Below are positions 28,575-37,120 of a stretch of 64,000 bases of DNA, in pieces (position 1 is the stretch's first letter; each line of letters opens with the position of its first letter). Both the position numbers and the translations under genes were made by a program. This DNA is from Saccharothrix sp. HUAS TT1 (GTDB lineage: Bacteria > Actinomycetota > Actinomycetes > Mycobacteriales > Pseudonocardiaceae): positions 4,402,001-4,466,000 of the forward strand of contig NZ_CP160453.1 of NCBI RefSeq assembly GCF_040744945.1, written 5' to 3'. The notes beneath the pieces are model-generated. The model did not search any database and had not been told where the DNA came from. It was given only the letters and a program-made list of their open reading frames with translations.

Positions 28575-29861
28575 TCACGTGAAGTAGCGCAGCCAGACGT
28601 AGGCCCACGCCATCACCGTGCTCAGCAGCGTCACGACGATGCCGTACCTGGTGAACTGCCAGAAGCTGATGTGGTTCCCGGTGCGCGCGGCGATGCCGAT
28701 GGCGACGACGTTGGCGCTGGCCGCCACCGCCGTGCCGTTGCCGCTGAAGTCCGCGCCGAGGGCGAAGGACCACCACAGCGCCTGCCCGGTCGCCGGGTCC
28801 GGGACCTCGGCGACGATGCCCTCCACGACGGGGCTCATCGTGGCGGCGTAGGGGATGTTGTCGAAGAAGGCGCCCAGGACGCTGGAGCCGAACAGCAGCG
28901 CGGTGGCCGCGGCGAAGTAGTTGTCGCCGACACCTCGCACCGCCCAGCTCCCGATCGCCTCGATGACGCCGGTGTGCACGAGGCCCGCGACCATGACGAA
29001 CAGGCCCATGAAGAACGCCAGGGTGTGCCACTCGACCTCGCGCAGCACGTCGCCGACGTCGGCTCCGGTGGCCAGCATCATCAGCCCGGCGCCCACCAGG
29101 GCGACGACGGCGGGGTCGAGGTGGAGCACGGAGTGCAGGCCGAACCCGACGACCACCGCGGTGAACACGACCATGCACCGGCGCAGCATCCTGGCGTCGG
29201 TGATGGCCCGCCGCTCGTTGAGCGCCATCACCGCGGCGACGTGGTCCGGGTTGTGCTGGAACGACTTGCGGAACAGCACCCGGGTCAGCAGCACGAACAC
29301 CGCGAAGATGACGACCACGATCGGCGCCATGTGCACCAGGAAGTCGGTGAAGGTCAACCCGGCCCGGCTGCCGATGATGATGTTCGGCGGGTCGCCGATG
29401 AGCGTTGCCGCGCCACCGATGTTGGACGCGAGGACTTCGGCGATCACGTACGGCTGGGGCGCGACGCGCAGCCGGTTGCACACCACGATGGTCACCGGGA
29501 CGACGAGCATGATCGTGGTGACGTTGTCGAGGAACGGCGACGCCACGGCGGTGATCGCCATCAGCATCACCATGAGGCGGTACGGCTTGCCCCTGGCCCT
29601 CTTGGCCGCCCAGATGGCGAGGTAGTCGAAGATCCCGGTCTGCTTGACGATCCCGACGATGATCATCATGCCGAACAGCAGGAAGATGACGTTCCAGTCG
29701 ATGCCGGCGTGCTCGGAGAAGAACACCTCGGCGCCGGGGACCAGGCCCAGGACGGCCATCACGCCCGACGCGATGAGCACCACCTTGAGCTTGTCCGCCT
29801 TCTCGGTGGCGATGAAGAAGAACGCCACCAGGAAGATCGCGAGGGCGAGGACCGCGCTCAC
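28575..29861 (-). CDS. SLC13/ArsB-NhaD-type membrane permease
   Basis: 428 residues, 10-12 hydrophobic helices. Two inverted half-repeats carry ASPFLDNVTTIM, ASNIGGAATLIGDPPNI and GAFFDNIPYAATMSPVV, the conserved loops of the ion transporter superfamily (ArsB arsenite pumps, NhaD Na+/H+ antiporters, divalent-anion symporters). GTG 29861 overlaps the stop of a short upstream ORF. No arsenic genes lie nearby, so an ion antiporter or anion permease is more likely. Probably not part of the NRPS pathway. Confidence 0.88.
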   Translation of the reverse strand: MSAVLALAIFLVAFFFIATEKADKLKVVLIASGVMAVLGLVPGAEVFFSEHAGIDWNVIFLLFGMMIIVGIVKQTGIFDYLAIWAAKRARGKPYRLMVMLMAITAVASPFLDNVTTIMLVVPVTIVVCNRLRVAPQPYVIAEVLASNIGGAATLIGDPPNIIIGSRAGLTFTDFLVHMAPIVVVIFAVFVLLTRVLFRKSFQHNPDHVAAVMALNERRAITDARMLRRCMVVFTAVVVGFGLHSVLHLDPAVVALVGAGLMMLATGADVGDVLREVEWHTLAFFMGLFVMVAGLVHTGVIEAIGSWAVRGVGDNYFAAATALLFGSSVLGAFFDNIPYAATMSPVVEGIVAEVPDPATGQALWWSFALGADFSGNGTAVAASANVVAIGIAARTGNHISFWQFTRYGIVVTLLSTVMAWAYVWLRYFT

Positions 29862-29983
29862 CGGTCACGACCCGGAGGTCCGGTCCGGCCGCCGAAGCGA
29901 CCGTCGGCGTGACCGTCGGCGCGGTCGGTGCGCGCGGTGGGTTCGCGGCCGGGCTGTGGTGTGGTCGCGGCACTCGGGCACAC
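29858..29983 (-). CDS. possible 41-residue upstream ORF coupled to the permease
   Basis: From GTG 29983, nine bases after AGGAGA (29993-29998), this frame runs to a TGA that overlaps the permease GTG (GTGA). The product is Pro/Arg/Asp-rich with one Cys near the start and no recognisable domain. It may be a leader that couples translation to the permease, or chance. The rest of 29862-30072 shows only the hairpin at 30016-30035. Confidence 0.25.
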   Translation of the reverse strand: MCPSAATTPQPGREPTARTDRADGHADGRFGGRTGPPGRDR

Positions 29984-30015
29984 GGAAGGCACTCTCCTAA
30001 GAGGACACGGCGAAG

Positions 30016-30035
30016 CGCACCCGCGAGCGGGTGCG
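30016..30035 (-). terminator. hairpin downstream of the CBS-domain gene
   Basis: CGCACCCG-CGAG-CGGGTGCG: an eight-pair perfect stem with a tetraloop, 38 bases past the CBS gene's stop on its own strand. A good rho-independent-like stem; no U-tract, as is common in high-GC actinomycetes. Confidence 0.6.
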
Positions 30036-30072
30036 GAGGAACGGGGCGGTGGTCGGCGGGCGGGTTCGGCCG

Positions 30073-30654
30073 TCACTCGGCCTGGCCGAACACCGCCAAG
30101 CTGGTGATCAGGCGCTCCAGCGTGACGGCGCCGAGGAGCACCCCGTCCGCGTCGACCACCGCGATGAGCGGGCTGTGCGAGCGCGCCATGAGCGCGGCGA
30201 CCTCCAGCAGGGTCGCGTCGGCCCGCACGGTCACGGGCTTCACCGGTCGCCGCGGCGCGCAGTCGCCGACCGTCAGGTCGCCCAGCTCCAGCCAGAAGCG
30301 GTCCGCGTGGTCCTCGTCGACCGCCCGGGCGAGCGCCGAGTCCTCCTGGTAGGCGCTGGGAACCGCCAGGCGCAGCACCTGCGTCCCGGGCAGCACCATC
30401 GAGGGGCGCGACCGCTCGTCCACGACGACGAGGCCCGGCAACCGGCTCACCGCCATCACCCGCACGGCCTGCGCGACCGGATCGTGGACGGTGACCGTCG
30501 GCACGTTCACCGCGATATCGCTAGCGTGCATGAAATCAACCTGTTCGGCGTGGCGGTGGAAGTGCGCCTGCAGCGTGGTGGCCGCGTCACCGGTGACCGG
30601 GGTGGCCTGCCGCGGCACGAGCGTCCGGGGCTCTGATCCGAGCACGGCTGTCAC
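30073..30654 (-). CDS. CBS-domain pair protein
   Basis: 193 residues from GTG 30654, with AGGAGGA six bases upstream. Two CBS motifs follow: the first begins [34 protein letters not shown] (about residues 40-75) and the second [31 protein letters not shown] (about 140-170). CBS pairs bind adenosyl nucleotides as energy or redox sensors. It diverges from the two-component system. A shorter start at the Met near 30530 is possible but has a poorer ribosome site. Confidence 0.85.
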   Translation of the reverse strand: MTAVLGSEPRTLVPRQATPVTGDAATTLQAHFHRHAEQVDFMHASDIAVNVPTVTVHDPVAQAVRVMAVSRLPGLVVVDERSRPSMVLPGTQVLRLAVPSAYQEDSALARAVDEDHADRFWLELGDLTVGDCAPRRPVKPVTVRADATLLEVAALMARSHSPLIAVVDADGVLLGAVTLERLITSLAVFGQAE

Positions 30655-30831
30655 CTCTTCCTCCTGGCGTCGTGAACCGTCCGCACCAGTCTTCGAGCCG
30701 CCGGGCGGGGGCACAATCGGGGCCGACACCCATCCCGGGGCGGTGGCGGCACCCACGTGGCGAATGGGCGCCACCCCGGATGGACAGGCGCCGCACCGCC
30801 GGGCAGCCTGGAGCCGAAGGAGGCTGTGACC

Positions 30832-31785
30832 TTGTCCCTGTTCTGGCGGATCTTCCTGCTCAACGCCGTGGTGCTGGTGGTGGCCGCGGCGGCGCTGCTG
30901 CTCGGACCGGTGACGGTGTCCACCCCGGTCCTGTTCACCGAAGCGGTGATCCTGTCCGGGGGCCTGGTGGTCATGCTGGTCGCCAACGCCGTGCTGCTGC
31001 GGCTGGGCCTGGCGCCGCTGGAACGCCTCACCCGCGCGATGACCACGACGGACCTGCTGCGCCCCGGTCCGCGCCCGGCGCCCACCGGCCAGGGCGAGAT
31101 CGCGGGTCTCATCAGGACCTTCAACACCATGCTCGACAGGCTGGAGGCCGAGCGCGGTGACAGCACCGCCCGCGCCCTGTCCGCGCAGGAGGCCGAGCGC
31201 AGCCGCGTCGCCCGGGAGCTGCACGACGAGGTCGGCCAGACCCTCACCGCGGTCCTGCTCGAACTCAAGCGGGTGGCCGACCACGCGCCGCCGGCGGTCC
31301 GCGACGAGCTGCGCCAGGTGCAGGAGACCACCCGCGGCGGCCTCGACGAGATCCGGCGGATCGCCCGCCGGCTGCGCCCCGGCGTGCTGGAGGAGCTGGG
31401 GCTCATCAGCGCGCTCAAGGCGTTGACCGCCGAGATCGCCGACCACAGCGGGCTGTCGGTCCGCCAGCGGTTCGACGGCGACCTCCCCGACCTCGGCAAC
31501 GAGGTCGAGCTGGTCGTCTACCGGGTGGCGCAGGAGGCCATCACCAACGTCGCGCGCCACGCGCGCGCCCGGCGCCTCGACCTCGCCCTCACCCACGACC
31601 GCGACACCGTGGACCTGCGCATCCACGACGACGGCCGCGGGCTCGGCGGCGCGCCCGAGGGCTCCGGCATCCGGGGCATGCGCGAGCGGGCGCTGCTCAT
31701 CGGCGCCGGGCTCACCGTCGACTCCGACCCCGGCGGCGGCGCCCGGGTGCGGCTGCGCGTGCCGGTCCCGGCCCGGAGCGCCTGA
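30832..31785 (+). CDS. NarL-system sensor histidine kinase (HisKA_3)
   Basis: 317 residues from TTG 30832, eight bases after AAGGAGG; GTG 30826 is an alternative, but only two bases from that site. Two N-terminal membrane helices ([38 protein letters not shown]) are separated by a very short loop, so sensing is probably within the membrane. A HAMP-like linker follows, then the phospho-accepting His in [12 protein letters not shown] (about residue 131) and the ATPase ([29 protein letters not shown]). Its stop overlaps the response regulator start by one base, so the two form one system. Confidence 0.92.
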   Translation: MSLFWRIFLLNAVVLVVAAAALLLGPVTVSTPVLFTEAVILSGGLVVMLVANAVLLRLGLAPLERLTRAMTTTDLLRPGPRPAPTGQGEIAGLIRTFNTMLDRLEAERGDSTARALSAQEAERSRVARELHDEVGQTLTAVLLELKRVADHAPPAVRDELRQVQETTRGGLDEIRRIARRLRPGVLEELGLISALKALTAEIADHSGLSVRQRFDGDLPDLGNEVELVVYRVAQEAITNVARHARARRLDLALTHDRDTVDLRIHDDGRGLGGAPEGSGIRGMRERALLIGAGLTVDSDPGGGARVRLRVPVPARSA

Positions 31786-32441
31786 TGCCGAAGCCGGTGG
31801 CCCGCGTCCTGCTCGCCGACGACCACGCGCTGGTCCGGCGCGGGGTCCGGCTGATCCTGGACGGCGAGCCGGACCTGACCGTCGTCGCCGAGGCGGGGGA
31901 CGGCGCCGAAGCCGTCGAGAAGGCCCGCGCCGAGCGCCCGGACCTGGCCATCCTCGACATCGCGATGCCCCGGCTGACCGGTCTGCAGGCCGCGCGGGAG
32001 CTGTCCCGCCTCCAACCGGACCTGCGCATCCTCATCCTGACCATGTACGACAACGAGCAGTACTTCTTCGAAGCGCTCAAGGCGGGCGCCTCCGGCTACG
32101 TGCTCAAGTCGGTCGCCGACCGGGACCTCGTCGAAGCCTGCCGGGCCTCGATGCGCGGCGAGCCGTTCCTCTACCCGGGCGCGGTCACGGCGCTCATCCG
32201 CAACTACCTCGACCGGGTCCGCGACGGCGCGGACGTGCCCGACAAGGCCATCACCGACCGCGAGGAGCAGATCCTCAAGCTCGTCGCCGAGGGCCACTCG
32301 TCCAAGGACATCGCCGGCCTCCTCGTCATCAGCGTCAAGACCGTCGAGCGGCACCGCGCGAACCTGCTGCAGAAGCTCGGGCTCAAGGACCGGCTGGAAC
32401 TCACCCGCTACGCGATCCGCTCCGGCCTCATCGAACCGTGA
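31785..32441 (+). CDS. NarL/FixJ-family response regulator
   Basis: 218 residues. Receiver: acidic pair DD at 12-13, phospho-acceptor Asp58 in LAILDIAMP, Thr in ILILTMY and Lys in GYVLKS. The C-terminal LuxR-type HTH is [25 protein letters not shown] to [17 protein letters not shown]. It partners with the overlapping kinase gene. The target genes are unknown. Confidence 0.95.
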   Translation: MPKPVARVLLADDHALVRRGVRLILDGEPDLTVVAEAGDGAEAVEKARAERPDLAILDIAMPRLTGLQAARELSRLQPDLRILILTMYDNEQYFFEALKAGASGYVLKSVADRDLVEACRASMRGEPFLYPGAVTALIRNYLDRVRDGADVPDKAITDREEQILKLVAEGHSSKDIAGLLVISVKTVERHRANLLQKLGLKDRLELTRYAIRSGLIEP

Positions 32442-32471
32442 CCGCGGGCGGCTCGCCCCTCTCGCCAGGCG

Positions 32472-32507
32472 GGCCCGGTGGCGCGGGTGCAGCGACGCCA
32501 CCGGGCC
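32472..32507. terminator. 12-bp perfect inverted repeat between convergent genes
   Basis: Arms GGCCCGGTGGCG (32472-32483) and CGCCACCGGGCC (32496-32507) with a 12-nt loop, between the response regulator stop (32441) and the stop of the small membrane protein (32515). Likely a bidirectional terminator. Confidence 0.7.
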
Positions 32508-32514
32508 GGCGGTC

Positions 32515-32679
32515 CTAGGCGACGGCCATGTGCGCGAGCGCCAGGATGCTGCCCGGACCGGTCAGGACGGCGAGTCCCACGGCGCCGTAGAACGGTTCGT
32601 CCTTGACGTACATCCTCACCATCAGCGCCACCACGGCCACGACCGACGCGGCGAGCAGGGCGAGCACGACAACGTTCAT
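32515..32679 (-). CDS. small two-helix membrane protein
   Basis: 54 residues from ATG 32679, with GAGGA about seven bases upstream. Hydrophobic segments at residues 3-23 (VVVLALLAASVVAVVALMVRM) and about 31-50 flank YVKDEPFYGA. No family recognised. The longer frame to 32916 is a basic, low-complexity extension and was not used. Confidence 0.65.
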   Translation of the reverse strand: MNVVVLALLAASVVAVVALMVRMYVKDEPFYGAVGLAVLTGPGSILALAHMAVA

Positions 32680-32792
32680 CTGCGGGTCCTCACGGGAGTT
32701 GCGGCAGGAAGGAGCACGACGTCGGCTCCCGCGCGCGATCAGCCGCGCCACCCCGGCCGGGGTGCGCGCGACAGGCGTGCGGGAGCGGTGCG

Positions 32793-32811
32793 GAACCGGT
32801 CGACCCGGTTC
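32793..32811 (-). terminator. hairpin at the stop of the small exported protein gene
   Basis: GAACCGG-TCGAC-CCGGTTC overlaps the stop codon. A second, 16-bp palindrome (CACCCCGGCCGGGGTG, 32749-32764) lies just downstream on the same strand. Either could end the transcript. Confidence 0.45.
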
Positions 32812-33190
32812 ACGCGAACGGCGGTCCCCGACTCGACCGCGGTGGCGGCTCCACGGTGGCCAGGCCCGCGCCGCCGAACCCGTCGACGGGTGACCGGCCC
32901 CGCAGGGGGCGCCCACCGGCCTCCCGGGGGCGCACGGCCCACCAGGAGTCGGGCTCCGCCTGGGCGGGGGCGAACCGCGCGGCCATCGACAGCCGCAGCC
33001 AGTCGTGGAGGTCGTCGTTCATCGACGCCGCCGCCGACACCGACTCGCCGAGGAGTGCTGTCGCGCCCTGAGACGCCTGGCGCTGCCCGGTGTTCCCGTT
33101 GTCGGGCGCCGTGGCGGCGCTCACCCCGAGCAGCACCAGCACGAGGGCGAGCAGCAGCCCGAGCCGGTCCGCTCTCGCAGTCGTGCGCAC
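32810..33190 (-). CDS. small exported protein, unknown function
   Basis: 126 residues from GTG 33190, with GGAGG seven bases upstream (GTG 33208 would bury that site). The N-terminus is a signal peptide (RTTARADRLG, then LLLALVLVLLGVSAATA). The mature part has a short helical segment (NDDLHDWLRLSMAARFAP), a WW pair and a Pro/Gly/Arg-rich tail. It has no recognised domain; the frame is supported by the ribosome site and signal peptide only. Confidence 0.5.
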   Translation of the reverse strand: MRTTARADRLGLLLALVLVLLGVSAATAPDNGNTGQRQASQGATALLGESVSAAASMNDDLHDWLRLSMAARFAPAQAEPDSWWAVRPREAGGRPLRGRSPVDGFGGAGLATVEPPPRSSRGPPFA

Positions 33191-33313
33191 CGGCTCGCCT
33201 CCTCTCACCGCGTGTCGACACCCTCGTCCGAGGTGCGCACAGCCTACGTGGCACCCGCGGCGTCAAGGCGCTCCGCGCGCACCCCCGGACCGGCTGGTCG
33301 TGCGCCGGTGAAA

Positions 33314-33341
33314 CCCCTCGTTTGCGCGAACGCAAGAGGGG
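33314..33341. promoter_or_regulatory. imperfect inverted repeat in the leader of the DUF4383 gene
   Basis: CCCCTCGTTTGCG-CGAA-CGCAAGAGGGG, with two unpaired bases in the left arm; the inner TTGCG/CGCAA dyad is perfect. It lies 48 bases before ATG 33390 in a 199-bp divergent gap that is otherwise featureless. It could be an operator or a leader hairpin. Confidence 0.35.
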
Positions 33342-33389
33342 TAGTCGGACGACAACCGAAGTGGGTTCCGCGATGCAACGGGAGACGAC

Positions 33390-33848
33390 ATGACCAGAGC
33401 GGGCACAGCGACGACTCGCACACCGGTCCAACTGGCCGCGACGGTCGTGGGCGCGGTGTTCCTGGTGGTCGGCATCGCCGGGTTCATCCCAGGGCTGACC
33501 ACGAACTACGACCAGCTCACGTTCGCGGGCCACCACTCCCAGGCGATGCTCCTGGGCGTGTTCGCCGTCTCGGTCCTGCACAACATCGTGCACCTGCTGT
33601 TCGGCGTCGTCGGCCTGGTGATGGCCAAGACGGCGCGCAACGCGTTCCTGTACCTGGTCGCCGGTGGTGTGGTGTACCTGGTGCTGTGGCTCTACGGCCT
33701 CATCATCGACCACGACAGCGCGGCGAACTTCGTGCCGGTCAACGGCGCCGACAACTGGCTGCACCTGGTGCTGGGCATCGGCATGATCGCGCTCGGTTTC
33801 GCGCTGGGCCGCTCGATCCGACCCGGCGACGTCCCGCGCGCCGGGTGA
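33390..33848 (+). CDS. DUF4383 four-helix membrane protein
   Basis: 152 residues. Four transmembrane segments: TVVGAVFLVVGIAGFIPG, MLLGVFAVSVLHNIVHLLFGVVGL, FLYLVAGGVVYLVLWLYGL and WLHLVLGIGMIALGFALG. The conserved FAVSVLHNIVHLLFG block and the NWLHL motif are typical of DUF4383. GGAGA sits about five bases before the ATG. Family function unknown. Confidence 0.85.
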   Translation: MTRAGTATTRTPVQLAATVVGAVFLVVGIAGFIPGLTTNYDQLTFAGHHSQAMLLGVFAVSVLHNIVHLLFGVVGLVMAKTARNAFLYLVAGGVVYLVLWLYGLIIDHDSAANFVPVNGADNWLHLVLGIGMIALGFALGRSIRPGDVPRAG

Positions 33849-33909
33849 CTTGAGGGAGACCGGCGGCCGGGCTCGACCCGGCCGCCGCCTTCCGCGCAGG
33901 GAGCCGCTG

Positions 33910-34317
33910 GTGGACCCCGACTCTGGTGACACGCCGACCCACGGCCTGCGGCGCTACGTGCGGGCCGTCGCGGTGGAGCTGGGCTCGGCGCAACGGCCGC
34001 CATCCACCGATGCCGGTCCACCCGCGACCGCTTACCTCGCCCTGGCCGGGAACCTGCCTTCGTTCCCGGGCCGGGGCTTCGCGCTGGTGTGGGACGAGGA
34101 GTTCGGCTGGGCGGCGGCGGTGCGGACGGACGCGGACGAGCCGCCGGTGGTGATCTCCTACCTGGGCGGGGACGTGCTGCCGACGGCGGCGGAGGTGGCC
34201 GCGTTCGTGGCGGCCCTGCTGCGCGGCGGGCACCCCGGCGACCCGAGGCCGATCCGCCTGCGCGCCTACGGCTCCGCCGACGACTTCACCGACCGCCTGC
34301 GCGCCTGCCCGCCCTGA
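33910..34317 (+). CDS. DUF6292-like protein
   Basis: 135 residues from GTG 33910, with AGGGAG (33898-33903) six bases before. It contains GLRRYVRAVAVELG, FALVWDEEFGWAAAV and VVISYLGGDVLPTAAEVAAFVAALL, as in small soluble actinobacterial DUF6292 proteins. Function unknown. A TTG at 33850 would add a low-complexity extension and was rejected. Confidence 0.7.
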   Translation: MDPDSGDTPTHGLRRYVRAVAVELGSAQRPPSTDAGPPATAYLALAGNLPSFPGRGFALVWDEEFGWAAAVRTDADEPPVVISYLGGDVLPTAAEVAAFVAALLRGGHPGDPRPIRLRAYGSADDFTDRLRACPP

Positions 34318-34431
34318 CAGCGCGAGCTGCCTACCTGACAGCCCGCCCGCCTGTCCTGAGAGCGCGCATTGCCGGTGCGAGCCCGCCCGCCTCGACAGCC
34401 CAGACAGCCGCTGCCCGCCCTGACAGCGCGA
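34305..34431. repeat. 21-bp direct repeat and degenerate TGACAGC array
   Basis: A perfect 21-bp direct repeat at 34305-34325 and 34411-34431; the first copy spans the DUF6292 stop. Between them are looser copies of TGACAGC, CGACAGC and AGACAGC next to CCCGCC tracts. No gene or hairpin is evident in 34318-34479. Confidence 0.6.
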
Positions 34432-34479
34432 ACCGAGGGCAGGCAGGCGTCGAGACCGCACAGCCGGTGAGCCGAGCCG

Positions 34480-35652
34480 TCACCCGTCCTGCAGTGACGC
34501 CTCGACGGTCTCCGGCCGGCCGGTCGCCTGGCGGTAGACGCGCACCACCTCGGCGGCGACCTGGGCCGTGCTGTACCGCGCCTCCACCCGGTCCGCGCCG
34601 GCGATGCCGTAAGCCTCACGTCGAGCGTCGTCCACCAGCAGCGGGCGCAGGGCGCGTGCCAGGGCCTTCGGGTCCTGCGGCGGCACGAGCACCCCGGTGA
34701 CGGCGTCCACGACGGTGTCCACCGCCCCGCCGACCGTCCCCGCCACGACCGGGACGCCGCACGCCATCGCCTCCACCGGCGCGACGGACGAGGCGCCGGG
34801 AGCGGCGCACACGACCACGTCGGCGGACCGCAGCAGGGCGGGCATCGCCACCCTGGGCACCCGGCCGACCAGCCTGACCCGGTCGCCGACGCCCGACTCG
34901 CGGGCGTGCTCGCGCAGCCTGCGCACGTCCTCCGCCCGGCCGCCGACGACCACCAGCTCGGTGTCCGGCACCGCCCGCAGCGCGGTGATCACGTCCTCCG
35001 CGCCGGGCGCGGGCGAGACCAGCCGGTGCGGCAGCGGGCGGTTGAGCCGCGGCCCCTCCGGCTTGAACAGCTCGACGTCGACCCCCGGCGCGACCACGGC
35101 GACCCTGCTCCGCGCCACGCCCAGGCGCACCAGCTGCGCCTTCTCGTCCGTGCACCCGGCCACGACCAGGTCCGCCTCGCGCCCGATCAGCCGTTCGGTG
35201 GACAGCCGCGCCTCGGGCACCGACCCGTCGCCCACCTGCTGCTCCACCGCGCCCAACCCGTGGAACGTCTGCACCACCGGCACGTCCAGGTCCTTGGCCG
35301 CCAGCACCGACGCCACCCCGGACGTCCAGTAGTGGGCGTGCACCACGTCCGGCGGGTCGGCCCGCCACTGCTCGCGCAGGAACCGGGTGAACTCGTCCAG
35401 GTGGGGCAGCACCTCGTCCGGGTGCAGCGGGCTCGGCGGACCGGCCGGGACGTGCACCACGTCGTAACCCCGCCGGGTGTGCACGAGGTCGACCGATCGC
35501 ACGGAGTCACGGCGGGTGTGCACCACCACGTCGTGACCGGCGGTGACCAGCGCCGCCGCGAGGTCGGCGACGTGGACGTCCTGACCGCCCTCCTCGGCGT
35601 CGCCGAGCACGGGGAGCGGGCTCGCGTGCGCCGAAACGACCGCGATCTTCAT
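34480..35652 (-). CDS. GT4-family glycosyltransferase
   Basis: 390 residues from ATG 35652, with GGAGGAA upstream. It has the GT-B layout: N-terminal [16 protein letters not shown] and VVHAHYWTSG, the hinge motif APGVDVELFKPEG, and the donor-side PVEAMACGVPVVAGTVGG containing the E-x7-E-type nucleotide-sugar site. It resembles MshA/sucrose-synthase-like GT4 enzymes. It lies outside both NRPS arms with no sugar genes nearby; the acceptor is unknown. Confidence 0.88.
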   Translation of the reverse strand: MKIAVVSAHASPLPVLGDAEEGGQDVHVADLAAALVTAGHDVVVHTRRDSVRSVDLVHTRRGYDVVHVPAGPPSPLHPDEVLPHLDEFTRFLREQWRADPPDVVHAHYWTSGVASVLAAKDLDVPVVQTFHGLGAVEQQVGDGSVPEARLSTERLIGREADLVVAGCTDEKAQLVRLGVARSRVAVVAPGVDVELFKPEGPRLNRPLPHRLVSPAPGAEDVITALRAVPDTELVVVGGRAEDVRRLREHARESGVGDRVRLVGRVPRVAMPALLRSADVVVCAAPGASSVAPVEAMACGVPVVAGTVGGAVDTVVDAVTGVLVPPQDPKALARALRPLLVDDARREAYGIAGADRVEARYSTAQVAAEVVRVYRQATGRPETVEASLQDG

Positions 35653-35851
35653 GGGTTCCTCCAGCCGCGGGGAAGCGGCTCGTCGCCACGTCCACCGGTC
35701 ACAGGCTGTCGTCTCAACCCAACTCGAACCGTACAAGCAACCACGGGACCCCGCCACTCAGAGCGACCGGGCCCGGGCGGTTGACGCCGCCGCTGGCGGG
35801 TATGGCACAGGGCGACCACCACGACGACCACCACGACACCAAGGAGGGGCC

Positions 35852-36094
35852 ATGGCCACCGGCGAGACCGGGTTCGACGACGTCAGCTACGACCTGATCT
35901 CCGTGCAGTACCACGCGCTCAAGGCGGGCCACGACTACGGCCAGTACGTCCGGGACGCGGAGAACGCGGGCAAGCAGGAGATCGCCGACTTCTTCCGCCG
36001 GGTGATGGAGGAGGACTCCGCGCGCGCCAAGCAGTGCCACGACTTCCTCAAGGAGCTGTCGGCGAGCGGCGACGCGGGACCCGCCGTCTCCTGA
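35852..36094 (+). CDS. small helical protein, possibly ferritin-like
   Basis: 80 residues; AAGGAGG lies four bases before ATG 35852. It is helix-rich, with Glu/His/Asp placed as in half of a ferritin-like bundle (YHALKAGHDY, then RRVMEEDSARAKQCHDFLKEL). No confident family. One base separates it from the phosphoesterase gene, so they form an operon. The 199-bp gap upstream (35653-35851), divergent to the glycosyltransferase, shows no clear promoter. Confidence 0.7.
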   Translation: MATGETGFDDVSYDLISVQYHALKAGHDYGQYVRDAENAGKQEIADFFRRVMEEDSARAKQCHDFLKELSASGDAGPAVS

Positions 36095-36095
36095 C

Positions 36096-36587
36096 ATGCG
36101 CGTGGTCGTGCTCTCCGACACCCACGCGCCCCGGCGGTGGAAGACGTGCCCGCCGCGGGTCGCGGAGCACCTGCGGCACGCGGACGTCATCCTGCACGCG
36201 GGTGACGTCTGCGTGGCGCCGGTGCTGGTCGAGCTGGCGCAGTACGCGCCGGTCACGGCGGTGCGCGGCAACAACGACGGGCCGGACGTGGCCGCGTGGG
36301 GCGCGCCCGACGCGGTCGAGCTCGACCTCGCGGGACTGCGGGTGGCGATGCTCCACGACAGCGGCCAGGCCACCGGCCGCACCGCGCGGATGCGCCGCCG
36401 GTTCCCGGAGGCGGACCTGGTGGTGTTCGGCCACTCGCACATCCCCATGGACGTCACCGGGGACGGCGTGCGCGTGTTCAACCCCGGCTCGCCCACCGAC
36501 CGCCGCCGCCAGCCGCACGGCACCGTCGGCCTGCTCGACGTCGAGGACGGCCGGCTGCTGGCCGCCCGGATCGTGCCGGTGACGTAG
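36096..36587 (+). CDS. YfcE/MJ0936-type metallophosphoesterase
   Basis: 163 residues with all metal-binding motifs of the calcineurin-like fold: LSDTH at the start, ILHAGDV, VRGNND, MLHDSG and VFGHSHIP, then NPGSPTDRRR. Members hydrolyse phosphodiesters with two metal ions. Its stop lies two bases from the convergent GNAT stop. Confidence 0.92.
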   Translation: MRVVVLSDTHAPRRWKTCPPRVAEHLRHADVILHAGDVCVAPVLVELAQYAPVTAVRGNNDGPDVAAWGAPDAVELDLAGLRVAMLHDSGQATGRTARMRRRFPEADLVVFGHSHIPMDVTGDGVRVFNPGSPTDRRRQPHGTVGLLDVEDGRLLAARIVPVT

Positions 36588-36589
36588 GG

Positions 36590-37120
36590 CTACCCGAGGT
36601 CGATCCAGTACCGCCGGACGACGCCGAGGCCGATGTCCCGGACGTCTTCGAGGACGCCGCCGTTGCGCTCGATCGTCCTCATCGACGCGGTGTTGCCGTC
36701 CTCGCACACCACCAGCACCCGGTCCAGGCCGAGCTCGCGGGCCTCGCCCAGCGCCAGGCCGAGCGCCCGGGTGGCCACCCCGCGCCCGCGCGCCGACGGC
36801 CGGACGCCGTAACCGACGTGGCCGAGCCGGCGCACCAGGTCCGCCGGCTCCCGCCGCACGGCGATCCCGCCGAGCACCCGGCCGTCCTGCACGACCCACC
36901 GGTACCGGCACCGCCGCCGGGCCGGGTCGGCCTCGGCGGCGAGCCGGGCCACCCAGGCCGCGAACCCGTCCGGCGAGTCGACGTCGTCGGTGGGCAGCAG
37001 CCCGAAACCGTCCTCGTGCGGGCCCGGACCCCACTCGTCCCGCGCCGCCAGCCAGGCCGCCCGCAGCCGGGTGGTCGGCGCGACCAGCTCAGGCGCCCCG
37101 GCGGGCGAGGACGGCGCCAC
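36590..37120 (-). CDS. GNAT-family N-acetyltransferase
   Basis: 176 residues from GTG 37120, overlapping the end of the methyltransferase by 32 bp. The acetyl-CoA-binding motif is GVRPSARGRGVATRAL (about 105-120), followed by VVCEDGNTASMRTIERNGG. The substrate is unknown; family members acetylate amines of small molecules or protein N-termini. Co-transcribed with the upstream methyltransferase. Confidence 0.88.
   Translation of the reverse strand: MAPSSPAGAPELVAPTTRLRAAWLAARDEWGPGPHEDGFGLLPTDDVDSPDGFAAWVARLAAEADPARRRCRYRWVVQDGRVLGGIAVRREPADLVRRLGHVGYGVRPSARGRGVATRALGLALGEARELGLDRVLVVCEDGNTASMRTIERNGGVLEDVRDIGLGVVRRYWIDLG

Noticed and set aside
32810..33393. Plus-strand frame 32530-33393 as a gene
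   Set aside because: No ribosome site, basic low-complexity product, and it conflicts with the better supported minus-strand genes and the DUF4383 leader.
35780..35806. TTGACG and TATGGC as a sigma-70-type promoter for 35852
   Set aside because: The spacing between the hexamers is only about 14 bp, too short for a normal promoter.
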